From the NCBI RefSeq assembly GCF_027980145.1, contig NZ_JAMZNK010000007.1, positions 62,001 through 126,000 of the forward strand: a stretch of DNA of 64,000 nucleotides. Reading direction: 5' to 3'. Source of the stretch: Flavobacterium azizsancarii. GTDB taxonomy: Bacteria; Bacteroidota; Bacteroidia; Flavobacteriales; Flavobacteriaceae. Position 1 is the stretch's first letter. Each line of letters opens with the position of its first letter. The notes below the pieces were generated by a model, which worked only from the letters and a program-made list of their open reading frames with translations, had not been told where the DNA came from and made no database searches. Shown here piece by piece: positions 1-9,061 of the stretch. The translations under genes and the position numbers were made by a program.

Positions 1-856
1 GGGCCGCATCTAATATGGTTTGTTTTTGAGACATTTCGAACGAAACTTCGTCGTCATCTACTAAAACTGTGATTTTTGTATGTCCTTCTAATGAAGTATT
101 GATTTGATTTTCTTGTGATGATGAGGTAAAAAGTTCAAATTTAATAGCTGATTCTTTTACATTTTTCTCTTTTAAAATAGCAGAAACAGTATCAATCATT
201 TCTTCTGGTCCGCATAGGAAAAATTTATCAAATTGTAATTCTTTGTGTTTGTTGTTGAGAACAAAATTTACTGCTGATTTTTCGATTCTGCCAAACAAAG
301 CATTTTCTGCCTTAGCCTGACTAAAAACATAATGCACGAAAAGGCGGCCTACATATTGCAATTGTAAATCGTGTAATTCCTGGTAAAAAATAGTTTCTTC
401 AGGAGTTTTATTTCCGTAAACAATTATAAATGAGCTTTTTGGCTCGCTTTTCATGACTGATTTTATAATCGAAAGTACCGGAGTAATTCCGCTTCCGGCA
501 ACAAAAGCAGCATAGTTTTTTTGTCTTTCAGCATCAGGTTCAAAAGTAAATTTTCCTTCAGGATGACCAACTTCAAGAACATCACCGGCTTTAAGTCTGG
601 TATTGGCAAACTGAGAGAACAAACCATTTTTTACAGCTTTTACAGCAATTCGCAATTCACCGCTTTCCGGTGCAGAACAAATAGAGTAAGCACGACGAAT
701 CTCCTGATTATCAAGAGTTAATTTTAGATTTATGTATTGTCCAGCTATAAATTTATAGTCTGGTTTTAGTACTTCCGGAACATTAAAAAGTACAGAAACG
801 GCGTCTGATGTTTCGCGTTTTACCTCTTTAATTATGAGTTTTAAAAATGAAGGCAT
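1..856 (-). CDS. Ferredoxin-NADP reductase-like flavoprotein (PaaE type), cut by the window edge
   Basis: Oxidoreductase that should pass electrons from NADPH through flavin to a 2Fe-2S centre. My reverse-strand translation gives 285 residues from an ATG at 854-856. It has the flavin-binding RRAYSICS at about residues 54-61, the NADP-side GSGITP at 121-126 and CGPEEM at 215-220. A new beta strand near residue 258 begins the C-terminal ferredoxin domain, whose cluster cysteines lie beyond the window start. This order of domains matches PaaE/PaaK reductases and stand-alone ferredoxin-NADP reductases; the substrate or partner cannot be told. It is divergent from the DUF5687 gene. A -7 element lies just upstream, so the 5' leader would be very short. 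Confidence 0.85.
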   Translation of the reverse strand, partial: MPSFLKLIIKEVKRETSDAVSVLFNVPEVLKPDYKFIAGQYINLKLTLDNQEIRRAYSICSAPESGELRIAVKAVKNGLFSQFANTRLKAGDVLEVGHPEGKFTFEPDAERQKNYAAFVAGSGITPVLSIIKSVMKSEPKSSFIIVYGNKTPEETIFYQELHDLQLQYVGRLFVHYVFSQAKAENALFGRIEKSAVNFVLNNKHKELQFDKFFLCGPEEMIDTVSAILKEKNVKESAIKFELFTSSSQENQINTSLEGHTKITVLVDDDEVSFEMSQKQTILDAA

Positions 857-872
857 GATTGTATATTTTATG

Positions 873-880
873 CAAAAGTA
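873..880 (-). promoter_or_regulatory. Bacteroidota -7 promoter element for the flavin reductase
   Basis: On the minus strand this reads TACTTTTG, a match to TANNTTTG. It ends 16 nt before the start codon, implying a leader of about ten bases. No clear -33 element was seen. Confidence 0.55.
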
Positions 881-943
881 GCAAACGGAGATTAAATGTC
901 AGGTACGAAATAATTATTTTTAACTTTTTTTGTAACGTTTACT

Positions 944-951
944 TACATTTG
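944..951 (+). promoter_or_regulatory. -7 promoter element for the DUF5687 gene
   Basis: TACATTTG matches TANNTTTG. Transcription would start near 958, downstream of an in-frame ATG at 859, so the start at 985 is the one that can be used. The -33 region is not convincing. Confidence 0.55.
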
Positions 952-984
952 ATCTCTTACTACAAAACTGAAAACCAAATAACC

Positions 985-2445
985 ATGATTAAAAAGTTTA
1001 TTTATCTAGAATGGAAAGCCTTTACCAGATCTGCCTCCTTTGGAGTAAATGTGGCAATGAAAATTTTAATTGGTTTTTTGATGATCTATTTTTCGATACT
1101 TTTTATAGGTATGGGAGTAGGAGCATTTTATGTATTGCGAAAAATGAACCTGGAACCATTAGTTACCATCAATCAATTTTTGATTTATTATTTTCTGTTT
1201 GACCTCGTAATTCGGTTGTTAATGCAGGCAATTCCGGTTTTGAACATAAAACCTTTATTGATTTTACCATTCAAAAAACCAACAATTGTTCATTTCTCTT
1301 TAGGCAAAACTGCATTGTCTTTTTTTAATTGGGTACACGCTCTTTTCTTCATTCCATTTTCGGTTGTGCTAGCTCTGGAAGGTTATGATATTGCAGGAGT
1401 TATTTTTTGGCTGTTAGCAGCTTTCTCATTAATATATATCAACAATTTTTTAAATATTATTTTAAGTAATATCGATAAATTGTTTGTTGTTTTTATAGGA
1501 GCAATTCTTTTACTGGCGGCGGCACAATATTATAAGGTATTTGATATTACGAGCTTTACAACTCCGGCGTTTCAGGGATTTTATGCTGTAAAAGGATTGT
1601 TTTTGATTCCCGTTTTAGTGTTAATTGCATTGTATGCATTTACTTTTAAGTACTTTAAAAATAATTTATTTTTAGATGCCGGACTTTCTAAAAAAGCGGA
1701 TATTGCAGAAACTGAAAATCTTGCATGGCTGAATCAATTTGGGACTTTGGGAACTTTTCTTAAAAATGATATCAAACTAATTAAGAGAAATAAAAGATCT
1801 AAAACGACTATTGTCATGAGTGTTTTCTTTTTGTTTTACGGTTTCATCTTTTTTGGAAACACGCAACAGCCTGAAGTAATGCATATTTTTGCCGGAATAT
1901 TTGTTTCAGGAGGATTTTTGTTTGTCTTTGGTCAGTTTGTACCAAGTTGGGATAGTTCGTATTATCAATTAATGATGACACAAAACATTCCGTATCGCGG
2001 TTACATCACTTCAAAATGGTGGCTGATTGTTATTGCTACTTTTATTTCGACAATAATTGCATCATTTTATCTTTTTTACGGATGGGAAATTTACCTGACA
2101 ATTATTGTTGGTGCGATTTATAATATTGGAGTAAATTCACACTTAGTACTTTTAGGCGGGGCATTTACAAAAACACCAATTGATTTAAGTTCTGCCGGTG
2201 GAGCTTTTGGAGATAAAAAAGCTTTTAATGTAAGCGCAATGTTATTGACATTACCTAAAATATTATTGCCTTTGGGACTTTATGCCATTGGTCTTTATCT
2301 AGGAAATAAAACTCTTGGATTATCATTAGTTGCAGGAGCAGGGGCTTTAGGTTTTATCTTAAAAGACAAGGTTTTTTCACTGATCGAAAAAAGATATAAA
2401 ATCGAGAAATACAGTACGATAAGTGCTTATAAACAAAAGAATTAG
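985..2445 (+). CDS. DUF5687 family membrane protein, ABC exporter permease
   Basis: A 486-residue, strongly hydrophobic protein with roughly ten or more membrane segments and few charged loops, resembling the DUF5687 family of Bacteroidota, which pairs with an ABC ATPase. I chose the ATG at 985 (MIKKFIYLEW) over the longer reading from 859, because the predicted promoter lies between them and the extra 42 residues do not look like family sequence. The ATPase gene follows about 100 bp downstream on the same strand, so the two probably form a transporter in the inner membrane. The substrate is unknown. Confidence 0.8.
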   Translation: MIKKFIYLEWKAFTRSASFGVNVAMKILIGFLMIYFSILFIGMGVGAFYVLRKMNLEPLVTINQFLIYYFLFDLVIRLLMQAIPVLNIKPLLILPFKKPTIVHFSLGKTALSFFNWVHALFFIPFSVVLALEGYDIAGVIFWLLAAFSLIYINNFLNIILSNIDKLFVVFIGAILLLAAAQYYKVFDITSFTTPAFQGFYAVKGLFLIPVLVLIALYAFTFKYFKNNLFLDAGLSKKADIAETENLAWLNQFGTLGTFLKNDIKLIKRNKRSKTTIVMSVFFLFYGFIFFGNTQQPEVMHIFAGIFVSGGFLFVFGQFVPSWDSSYYQLMMTQNIPYRGYITSKWWLIVIATFISTIIASFYLFYGWEIYLTIIVGAIYNIGVNSHLVLLGGAFTKTPIDLSSAGGAFGDKKAFNVSAMLLTLPKILLPLGLYAIGLYLGNKTLGLSLVAGAGALGFILKDKVFSLIEKRYKIEKYSTISAYKQKN

Positions 2446-2549
2446 AATAATTAGAGAATGTGCTAATTTGATAATGAGATAATTTTTTTATCGGATTAAA
2501 ACGAAACAAATTAACGATTAACCAAATCAACAATTAAACAAGATAGAAA
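2446..2549. repeat. AT-rich intergenic segment with AATTAGA-type degenerate repeat
   Basis: The gap between permease and ATPase contains short degenerate units of the type AATTAGA/ATAATGAGATAAT. The same style of sequence occurs at 11213-11285 in front of atpG. No gene or clear terminator is visible, so the two transporter genes may still be co-transcribed. Confidence 0.35.
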
Positions 2550-3245
2550 ATGATACAAGTAAATCAACTTTCAAAAATATATAACGGAATAAAAGTTTTA
2601 AACATTGATAATCTTGAAATTCCAAAAGGACAAAGTTTTGGATTAGTGGGAAATAACGGAGCAGGAAAAACAACTTTTTTCAGTTTATTATTAGATCTTA
2701 TTCAGCCTTCGACAGGAAATATCACTAGCAATACTATTCAGGTGAATACGAGTGAAAACTGGAAATCATTTACAGGATCGTTTCTTGATGAAAGTTTTTT
2801 GATAGGATATTTAACTCCTGAGGAATATTTTTATTTTATTGGCGATTTGCGTCATCAAAACAAAGCCGATATTGATGCTTTGTTAGCCAGCCATGAAGAG
2901 TTTTTTAATGGAGAAATTCTAAATAATAAAAAATATTTAAGAGATTTATCCAAAGGAAATCAAAAGAAAGTGGGGATAATTGCCACGCTTATTGGTAATC
3001 CTGAAGTGGTTATTCTTGATGAGCCTTTTGCTAATTTAGATCCGACAACCGTAAGCAGATTAAAAAAAATAATAAAAGATCTGGCTGAAAATCCAAATGT
3101 TACCGTCTTGGTTTCCAGCCATGATTTACAGCATACAGTAGAGGTTTGCGATCGAATAGTAGCACTTAATAAAGGTGAGATTGTGAAAGATATTCAAACT
3201 TCAAAAGAAACCTTACAAGAATTAGAATCGTTTTTTGCGGTATAA
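2550..3245 (+). CDS. ABC transporter ATP-binding protein, partner of DUF5687 permease
   Basis: A 231-residue ATPase that should power the preceding permease. Walker A is GNNGAGKTT at residues 34-42, the signature is LSKGN at 133-137 (a variant of LSGGQ), and Walker B is VVILDE at 153-158, followed by a D-loop and an SSHD switch histidine. The length is normal for a single nucleotide-binding domain. A short inverted repeat downstream may end the unit. The substrate is unknown. Confidence 0.88.
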   Translation: MIQVNQLSKIYNGIKVLNIDNLEIPKGQSFGLVGNNGAGKTTFFSLLLDLIQPSTGNITSNTIQVNTSENWKSFTGSFLDESFLIGYLTPEEYFYFIGDLRHQNKADIDALLASHEEFFNGEILNNKKYLRDLSKGNQKKVGIIATLIGNPEVVILDEPFANLDPTTVSRLKKIIKDLAENPNVTVLVSSHDLQHTVEVCDRIVALNKGEIVKDIQTSKETLQELESFFAV

Positions 3246-3275
3246 GCTTCTATATTTCAAAAAGAAGCGTATTTT
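3246..3275 (+). terminator. Weak hairpin after the ABC ATPase gene
   Basis: GCTTCT at 3246-3251 pairs with AGAAGC at 3263-3268 across an 11-nt loop and is followed by GTATTTTT. It is a modest intrinsic-terminator candidate. Confidence 0.4.
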
Positions 3276-3332
3276 TACAAGTCATTATACTAAAAATTCA
3301 TTTTAGAAGTTAATTGATTTAAACTCTTTCTA

Positions 3333-5945
3333 TTGAAAAAGAATACCCTAAAATATAGTTTTTTTCTTGTCTTTTTGTTTCTTTTGATAGCTTGTTCTAC
3401 CAAGAAAAATACTTTTTTAGCCAGGAATTCGCATGCCTTAAGTACAAAATATAACATTTTGTACAACGGTGGAATTGGCCTTGACAAAGGTTTAAAATCT
3501 ATTCAGGCCAATAATCAGGATAATTTCTGGAGGACTCTGCCGATTGAGAAAATGCAAATCGATGAAAATTTTTCGGAAGAAGAAAAAGCAAAAAACGCAG
3601 ATTTTGAAAAGGCAGAGACCAAAGCAACAAAAGCCATTCAAAAACACTCCATGAATATTGGAGGAAGAGAACGAAATTCACAAATTGATGAAGCATATTT
3701 AATGCTCGGGAAAGCCAGATATTATGATCAGCGCTTTATTCCGGCGCTTGAAGCATTCAATTATATCTTATATAAATATCCTAACAGCAGTAATATTTAT
3801 ACGGCAAAAATCTGGCGCGAAAAAACCAATATGCGTTTAGGAAATGATGCTATTGCCTTAAAAAACATTAAGTTATTATTAAAAAACACAGACCTTAATA
3901 AGCAAACCTTTTCAGATGCAAATGCTTTATTAGCAGAAGCATTTTTGAATATGGAAGAAAAAGACAGTGCTGTTGCCAAACTTAGAATTGCAGAAAAATT
4001 TACTAAAATAAATGAAGACAAAACGCGATATCGCTTTATTTTAGCTCAGATGTATCAGCAAGCCGGTAAAAAAGACAGTGCAAATTATTTTTACAACGGC
4101 GTAATTGACATGAATCGAAAAGCAGATCGAAAATATATGATGCATGCTTATGCTAATAAAGCAGAAATGTTTGATTATAAATATGATGATAAAAAAATGT
4201 TTCTCAAAGCCTATAATAAGCTAGTTACAGACCGTGAAAACAGACCCTATTATGATATCCTGTTTTATGAGATGGGAGTTTTTTATGATAACTATAAAGT
4301 ACAGGACAGTGCTTTGATATTTTATAATAAATCATTGGATAGAAAATCTAAAGATTCTTATTTGATCGCTTCCACATATAGAAATATTGGGAATATGTAT
4401 TTTAAAAACACCAATTATACATTGGCTGCCAAATATTATGACAGTACATTGGTAAAATTGGATCCTAAAACCAGAGAATTTGCTTTTATCCAAAAAAACA
4501 GAAAAAATTTAGATAACGTTATTAAATACGAAGGAATTGCAAAACGCAATGATAGTATCATTAATGTATATGGTCTTCCTGCTCCTGACAGAAAATTATA
4601 TTTCGAAAATTATATTGCAGAACTTAAAAAGAAGGATGAAGCAAAACGCATTTTAGAAGAAAAGGAAAAGGAAAGATTAGCCAATATAGATCGTAATACA
4701 AACTCAGGCAATACACCAACGGCCGTAAATCCTAATGCAATAGGAAAAAGCGATCCAGGTATTGGAGCATTTAATCCTCCAGCTGGAAATGAAACAGCAA
4801 GCACTTTTTATTTTTATAATCCAACCACTGTTGCTTATGGAAAATTACAATTTAAGAAATTATGGGGTAACAGAACCGTAGACGGAAATTGGAGATTAGC
4901 CGCAATAAAATCAGCTAATAATGCCGCAATGAATGATACAATAAGCGACAATCAGGATTTAGCCAATAAATTAAAAGATTCTGTAGTTGTTGAAAAATAC
5001 ACCACTGATTTTTACGAAAAACAACTTCCAAAAACAAAGTCTGCTATAGATAGTATTGGTGTGGAACGTAATTTTGCATATTACCAGCTAGGACTTATTT
5101 ATAAAGAGAAATTTAAGGAATATAATTTGGCCAGTGAAAAACTGGAGCAATTATTAAAAAATAATCCGGAGGAAAAATTGATTTTACCATCGATGTATAA
5201 TTTGTACAAAATATATCAAATTACGAATCCGGCAAAAGCAGAATCTGTCAAATTTGATATTACGACGAAATATCCAAATTCGAGATATGCACAAATTATA
5301 AACAATGCAAATACAGATGATTTAGCATCTCCTGAAAAAGAATATCAAAAATGGTATAAATTATTTCAGGAAGAACAGTTTGATACCGTTTTGGATAATA
5401 TCGATAATTTGATCAATCAATATTCCGGTGATGAAATTGTTTCTAAATACGAATTGCTGAAAGCAAATATTTTAGGAAAAGTAAATGGTTTGGCAGCCTA
5501 CAAAAAAGGGTTAGAAAATGTTGCCGATAATTATCCAAATAGTGATGAAGGTAAAAATGCAAGAGAAATTTTAGAGAAGCAAATTCCTGGTTTAGAGAAA
5601 CTTGATTTTTCATCAGTCGACACTAAAAATTGGAAAATTATTTATGCAATTCCAAAAGACGACACTAAAACAGCAAAACAAATTGAAGAAGCAATCAAGA
5701 AATTTTTAGCAGTTGAAAACTTCGAAAGATTGACCACTTCATTAGATAAATATAACAAAACAGAAAGTTTTGTGGTTATTCACGGAGTTAAATCTGAAGC
5801 GTATGCCAAAGATGTTTCAGGAGTTTTAAGAGACGATAAAAAATATAAAATCTCACATCCGGCAATTATTATGTCGAGTGAAAATTATAAAGTAATACAA
5901 ATTAAGAAAAATCTTGAGGCTTATTTAGCCCCAAAAAACCCATAA
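3333..5945 (+). CDS. sprE: SprE/PorW: TPR lipoprotein of type IX secretion and gliding
   Basis: An 870-residue lipoprotein, the size of F. johnsoniae SprE, which is needed for surface delivery of the SprB adhesin and for T9SS function; its Porphyromonas homologue is PorW. The start is TTG: it is the only usable start after an in-frame TGA at 3315, and it gives a perfect lipoprotein signal ending LIAC with the lipidated cysteine at residue 21. Tetratricopeptide-like helical repeats fill the middle. A low-complexity linker rich in N, P and G lies near 455-490, and the C-terminal 100 residues look like two small alpha/beta repeats. It stops 2 nt before the bactofilin start, so it heads the run that leads into the ATP synthase genes. 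Confidence 0.85.
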   Translation: MKKNTLKYSFFLVFLFLLIACSTKKNTFLARNSHALSTKYNILYNGGIGLDKGLKSIQANNQDNFWRTLPIEKMQIDENFSEEEKAKNADFEKAETKATKAIQKHSMNIGGRERNSQIDEAYLMLGKARYYDQRFIPALEAFNYILYKYPNSSNIYTAKIWREKTNMRLGNDAIALKNIKLLLKNTDLNKQTFSDANALLAEAFLNMEEKDSAVAKLRIAEKFTKINEDKTRYRFILAQMYQQAGKKDSANYFYNGVIDMNRKADRKYMMHAYANKAEMFDYKYDDKKMFLKAYNKLVTDRENRPYYDILFYEMGVFYDNYKVQDSALIFYNKSLDRKSKDSYLIASTYRNIGNMYFKNTNYTLAAKYYDSTLVKLDPKTREFAFIQKNRKNLDNVIKYEGIAKRNDSIINVYGLPAPDRKLYFENYIAELKKKDEAKRILEEKEKERLANIDRNTNSGNTPTAVNPNAIGKSDPGIGAFNPPAGNETASTFYFYNPTTVAYGKLQFKKLWGNRTVDGNWRLAAIKSANNAAMNDTISDNQDLANKLKDSVVVEKYTTDFYEKQLPKTKSAIDSIGVERNFAYYQLGLIYKEKFKEYNLASEKLEQLLKNNPEEKLILPSMYNLYKIYQITNPAKAESVKFDITTKYPNSRYAQIINNANTDDLASPEKEYQKWYKLFQEEQFDTVLDNIDNLINQYSGDEIVSKYELLKANILGKVNGLAAYKKGLENVADNYPNSDEGKNAREILEKQIPGLEKLDFSSVDTKNWKIIYAIPKDDTKTAKQIEEAIKKFLAVENFERLTTSLDKYNKTESFVVIHGVKSEAYAKDVSGVLRDDKKYKISHPAIIMSSENYKVIQIKKNLEAYLAPKNP

Positions 5946-5947
5946 TC

Positions 5948-6343
5948 ATGTTTGATAAAGTCAAAAAAAACGGCACTGACCTTTTAGGAAAAACCAATAG
6001 AATAGTAGAAGGAACCTCAATAATAGGAGATATTGTTTCTAAAGCTGATTTTAGATTAGATGGCGAATTAATTGGAAACTTTACCTCGCAGGGAAAATTG
6101 GTTATAGGAGCATCAGGTGTTGTAAAAGGGGAAATTATTTGCAATAATGCGGATATAGAAGGAGAGTTTCAGGGAAAAATTAAAGTACTGGAAATCCTTA
6201 ATATAAAAGCATCTGCACAGATTCATGGAGAAGTTGCCGTGGGTAAACTTTCTATAGAACCGGGAGCTGATTTTACAGCTACTTGTACCATGCTAACAAA
6301 TAATAAAGAAGTAACCTTAAAGGATGGAAAAGGAACCGAATAA
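5948..6343 (+). CDS. Bactofilin (polymer-forming cytoskeletal protein)
   Basis: A 131-residue protein of the bactofilin (DUF583) family, which self-assembles into filaments at the membrane. The centre (about residues 25-115) shows the regular short beta-helix rungs with repeating G and V/I positions; the ends are short and polar, as is normal. Its ATG lies 2 nt after the sprE stop, and its last 20 nt overlap the next gene, so it is probably translated from the same message. A role in positioning the secretion or gliding apparatus is only suggested by this location. Confidence 0.87.
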   Translation: MFDKVKKNGTDLLGKTNRIVEGTSIIGDIVSKADFRLDGELIGNFTSQGKLVIGASGVVKGEIICNNADIEGEFQGKIKVLEILNIKASAQIHGEVAVGKLSIEPGADFTATCTMLTNNKEVTLKDGKGTE

Positions 6344-6545
6344 TAAATCAAATAATAAATGGCTGGCATTAATGAATATTCCAATTCAAATGGGAATTAT
6401 TATATTTTTGTTTTCTTATTTAGGGGTCTGGTTAGATAAAAAATATTCAAACGGAGGTTCTTTATGGACTATAATTCTTTCGTTATTTTCTGTTTTCCTG
6501 GCACTTTACAATGTTATCAGACAAGTTAAAAATTTAAATAAATAA
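6324..6545 (+). CDS. AtpZ/AtpI-like small membrane protein
   Basis: A 73-residue protein with two membrane segments (about 15-35 and 46-66) and the short LGVWLDKKY loop typical of AtpZ/AtpI-like proteins that precede F-type ATP synthase genes. It overlaps the bactofilin end by 20 nt and shares one base with the next start, which indicates coupled translation. In other bacteria such proteins help c-ring assembly or move Mg2+/Ca2+; which applies here is not known. Confidence 0.75.
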   Translation: MEKEPNNKSNNKWLALMNIPIQMGIIIFLFSYLGVWLDKKYSNGGSLWTIILSLFSVFLALYNVIRQVKNLNK

Positions 6546-6928
6546 TGAATAAAACGATCGATTTTCTTAAGTATTTTATCCCTTTTTCAGTTGCATTATT
6601 TGTTGCGCAATATTTTGCGATGCAATCATTATCAGAGAAATTAGTTTTTTTTTATTCCGCGTGGAGTATTTATTTGTTTAATATAATAGCTACATTTTTA
6701 GTCTATCTTTTTTTAATTTTTGTGCATAAAAATGCTCCTCAATACACAGGTTTTGCTTTTTTGGGAGCCAGTTTTTTTAGAATGATGGCAGCTATTGTAT
6801 TTTTGATTCCATTAATAAAAGCACATGTTAAAGACCCAATATTTGACCTGAGTACTTTTTTTATACCTTATTTTTTATTTTTACTATTCGAAACCTATTT
6901 TACTATTCGGTTAATAAATAAAGGTTAA
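6545..6928 (+). CDS. ATP synthase subunit I-like membrane protein (DUF6168-like)
   Basis: A 127-residue protein with four predicted membrane helices and little else. Position just before atpB and size fit the AtpI-like proteins of Bacteroidota, annotated DUF6168 in some genomes. The ATG overlaps the stop of the preceding gene as TAATG. The function is probably accessory to F0 assembly; this is inferred from position. Confidence 0.65.
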   Translation: MNKTIDFLKYFIPFSVALFVAQYFAMQSLSEKLVFFYSAWSIYLFNIIATFLVYLFLIFVHKNAPQYTGFAFLGASFFRMMAAIVFLIPLIKAHVKDPIFDLSTFFIPYFLFLLFETYFTIRLINKG

Positions 6929-7013
6929 TTGCTTTATTAACAGGAAGATTGGTCTTTAAAAATCTAAATATTAAAAATTACACCCATAAATTTTCAATTT
7001 TCAATTTTAAATG

Positions 7014-7021
7014 TACCTTTG
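7014..7021 (+). promoter_or_regulatory. Internal promoter candidate before atpB
   Basis: TACCTTTG matches TANNTTTG. A weak -33-like TTTTC lies 18 nt upstream (6991-6995). Transcription would start about 35 nt before the atpB ATG. It would let the ATP synthase genes be expressed apart from sprE and bactofilin. Confidence 0.5.
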
Positions 7022-7062
7022 CAAAAAATTTTTGGAACCTAAAATTAGATACAGATTTTATA

Positions 7063-8238
7063 ATGATAATTTCAAATAAACCAGTCCAGTACTTATTAGT
7101 TACCTTATTAGCACTTAGTTCGTCGATTAATTTCGCTTCAACCCCTGTTGATAGTGTTTCTGTAAAACATGAAACTGTTGAGTCAACAGAAGCAAGTCAT
7201 ACAGAAGCAGCAGGTCACGGAGAATCTGTTGGTCACGAAATAGAAAAAGAATTTAATGCTAGTGAATTAATCAATTCACATATTGGGGATTCTCACGATT
7301 TTCATATTGCTGACTGGAATGGTCACCCTATTTCTTTTAGCCTTCCGGTTATTTTATGGACTAATAATGGATTGGAGATTTTTTCATCTGCAAAATTTCA
7401 CCACGATAATTCAGGAGAACATGTTGTTGATATTAATGGTCAGAAATTAGTTCGCTATAAAGAAATAATTTTTTATGCTGACAAATTTGAGACAATGACA
7501 GCGGATCAGAAAAACACAGGTGCTTTTGCTTTTGATGCAAGACCTTTAGATTTTTCTATCACTAAAAATGTTTTCTCTATGTTGATGTCAGCAATTATTT
7601 TGTTTTTCTTATTTTTTGCTGTAGCAAGATCATATAAGAAAAATCCAAAAGCACCAACAGGATTAGCTGGATTTTTAGAGCCACTAGTTACTTATGTTAG
7701 AGACGAAATTGCTGTTCCAAATATTGGTGAAAAAAAGGCAGGTAAATATATGCCATACCTTTTGACTATCTTTTTCTTTATCTGGATCAATAACCTTATT
7801 GGATTAATTCCATTCTTCCCATTCAGTTCAAACTTAACAGGTAATATCTATTTTACATTTGTAATGGCTTTTATTACTTTTATCGTTACAACTTTAAGCG
7901 GAAACAAATCATACTGGGGACATATTTTCAACACACCTGGAGTTCCGGTTTGGTTGGCTCCAATTATGATTCCTGTAGAAATTATCGGAATGTTGACTAA
8001 ACCATTTGCATTAATGATTCGTTTGTTCGCAAACATTACTGCTGGTCACATTATCATTTTGAGTTTAGTTTCTTTAATCTTCATTTTCAAAAGCATTGCA
8101 GTAGGGCCAGTTGCCGGAGCATTTGTTTTGTTCATGAGTGTATTAGAATTATTAGTTGCTGCTTTGCAAGCGTATGTATTTACTTTGCTTTCAGCATTAT
8201 TTATTGGTCAGGCTGTTGAAGAGCATGATCATCATTAA
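7063..8238 (+). CDS. atpB: F0F1 ATP synthase subunit a
   Basis: Membrane subunit that forms the two proton half-channels against the c-ring. From the ATG at 7063 it has 391 residues. An upstream TTG reading at 6949 is rejected because it would begin before the internal promoter. The N-terminus is a signal-like hydrophobic stretch followed by a long, histidine-rich extramembrane segment (about residues 30-150), an extension common in Bacteroidota subunit a. The essential arginine is at about residue 320 in LMIRLFANITAGH. The C-terminus ends EEHDHH. It lies 40 nt before atpE. Confidence 0.93.
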   Translation: MIISNKPVQYLLVTLLALSSSINFASTPVDSVSVKHETVESTEASHTEAAGHGESVGHEIEKEFNASELINSHIGDSHDFHIADWNGHPISFSLPVILWTNNGLEIFSSAKFHHDNSGEHVVDINGQKLVRYKEIIFYADKFETMTADQKNTGAFAFDARPLDFSITKNVFSMLMSAIILFFLFFAVARSYKKNPKAPTGLAGFLEPLVTYVRDEIAVPNIGEKKAGKYMPYLLTIFFFIWINNLIGLIPFFPFSSNLTGNIYFTFVMAFITFIVTTLSGNKSYWGHIFNTPGVPVWLAPIMIPVEIIGMLTKPFALMIRLFANITAGHIIILSLVSLIFIFKSIAVGPVAGAFVLFMSVLELLVAALQAYVFTLLSALFIGQAVEEHDHH

Positions 8239-8260
8239 TCAGAGTTTTATTAATTATTAA

Positions 8261-8482
<222 letters not shown>

Positions 8483-8494
8483 TTAAAAAAAATT

Positions 8495-8530
8495 AAACTT
8501 CCTGTAGCGGTTGGCTTCAGGAAGTTTTTT
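8495..8530 (+). terminator. Hairpin between atpE and atpF (attenuator or mRNA stabiliser)
   Basis: AAACTTCCTG at 8495-8504 pairs without mismatch to CAGGAAGTTT at 8518-8527, and the T-run continues to 8530. It looks like an intrinsic terminator inside the operon. It would favour extra atpE message, which fits the high copy number of subunit c. Confidence 0.6.
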
Positions 8531-8565
8531 CAAAAACGACAAACAATTTTTAAATATATAATGTT

Positions 8566-9057
8566 ATGCAATTAACTTCACCAGAAAGTTTAATTTTTTG
8601 GACAACAATTATCTTTATTGTTTTCTTCTTTCTTTTAGCAAAATTTGCTTGGAAACCTATTTTAGGTGCTGTAAAAAGTCGTGAGGAATCTATCAATGAA
8701 GCTTTAGCATCAGCTGAAGCAGCTCGTTTAGAAATGCAGAATTTAACTGCTGATAATGAGCGTATCTTGAGAGAAGCTCGTGCAGAGCGTGATGCAATGT
8801 TAAAAGAAGCTCGTGAAATGAAAGAGCAAATGATAGCTGAATCTAAAAATGAAGCACAAGAGCAAGGTCAAAAATTAATAGCGCAAGCTAAATTGGCGAT
8901 AGAAAATGAAAAAAATGCTGCTATGGCAGAATTGAAATTACAAGTTTCAACTTTATCATTAAGCATTGCTGAAAAATTATTGAAAGAGGAATTATCTAAC
9001 AAAGAATCTCAAACTAAATTAGTAGAGAAGTTGTTAGGTGACGTAAAGTTAAACTAA
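8566..9057 (+). CDS. atpF: F0F1 ATP synthase subunit b
   Basis: A 163-residue stator subunit with one membrane helix (about residues 10-27) followed by a long, highly charged alpha-helical coil rich in A, E, K and R, which dimerises and reaches subunit delta. Length and composition are normal. The ATG at 8566 is preceded by A-rich sequence rather than a GGAGG ribosome site, as is usual in this phylum. It stops 4 nt before atpH. Confidence 0.93.
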   Translation: MQLTSPESLIFWTTIIFIVFFFLLAKFAWKPILGAVKSREESINEALASAEAARLEMQNLTADNERILREARAERDAMLKEAREMKEQMIAESKNEAQEQGQKLIAQAKLAIENEKNAAMAELKLQVSTLSLSIAEKLLKEELSNKESQTKLVEKLLGDVKLN

Positions 9058-9061
9058 TATT

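Noticed and set aside
859..984. N-terminal extension of the DUF5687 protein
   Set aside because: The -7 element at 944-951 lies inside it, and the residues look unlike a membrane protein start.
6949..7062. TTG start for subunit a
   Set aside because: The extra 38 residues overlap an internal promoter and are not followed by a signal-like start until the ATG at 7063.
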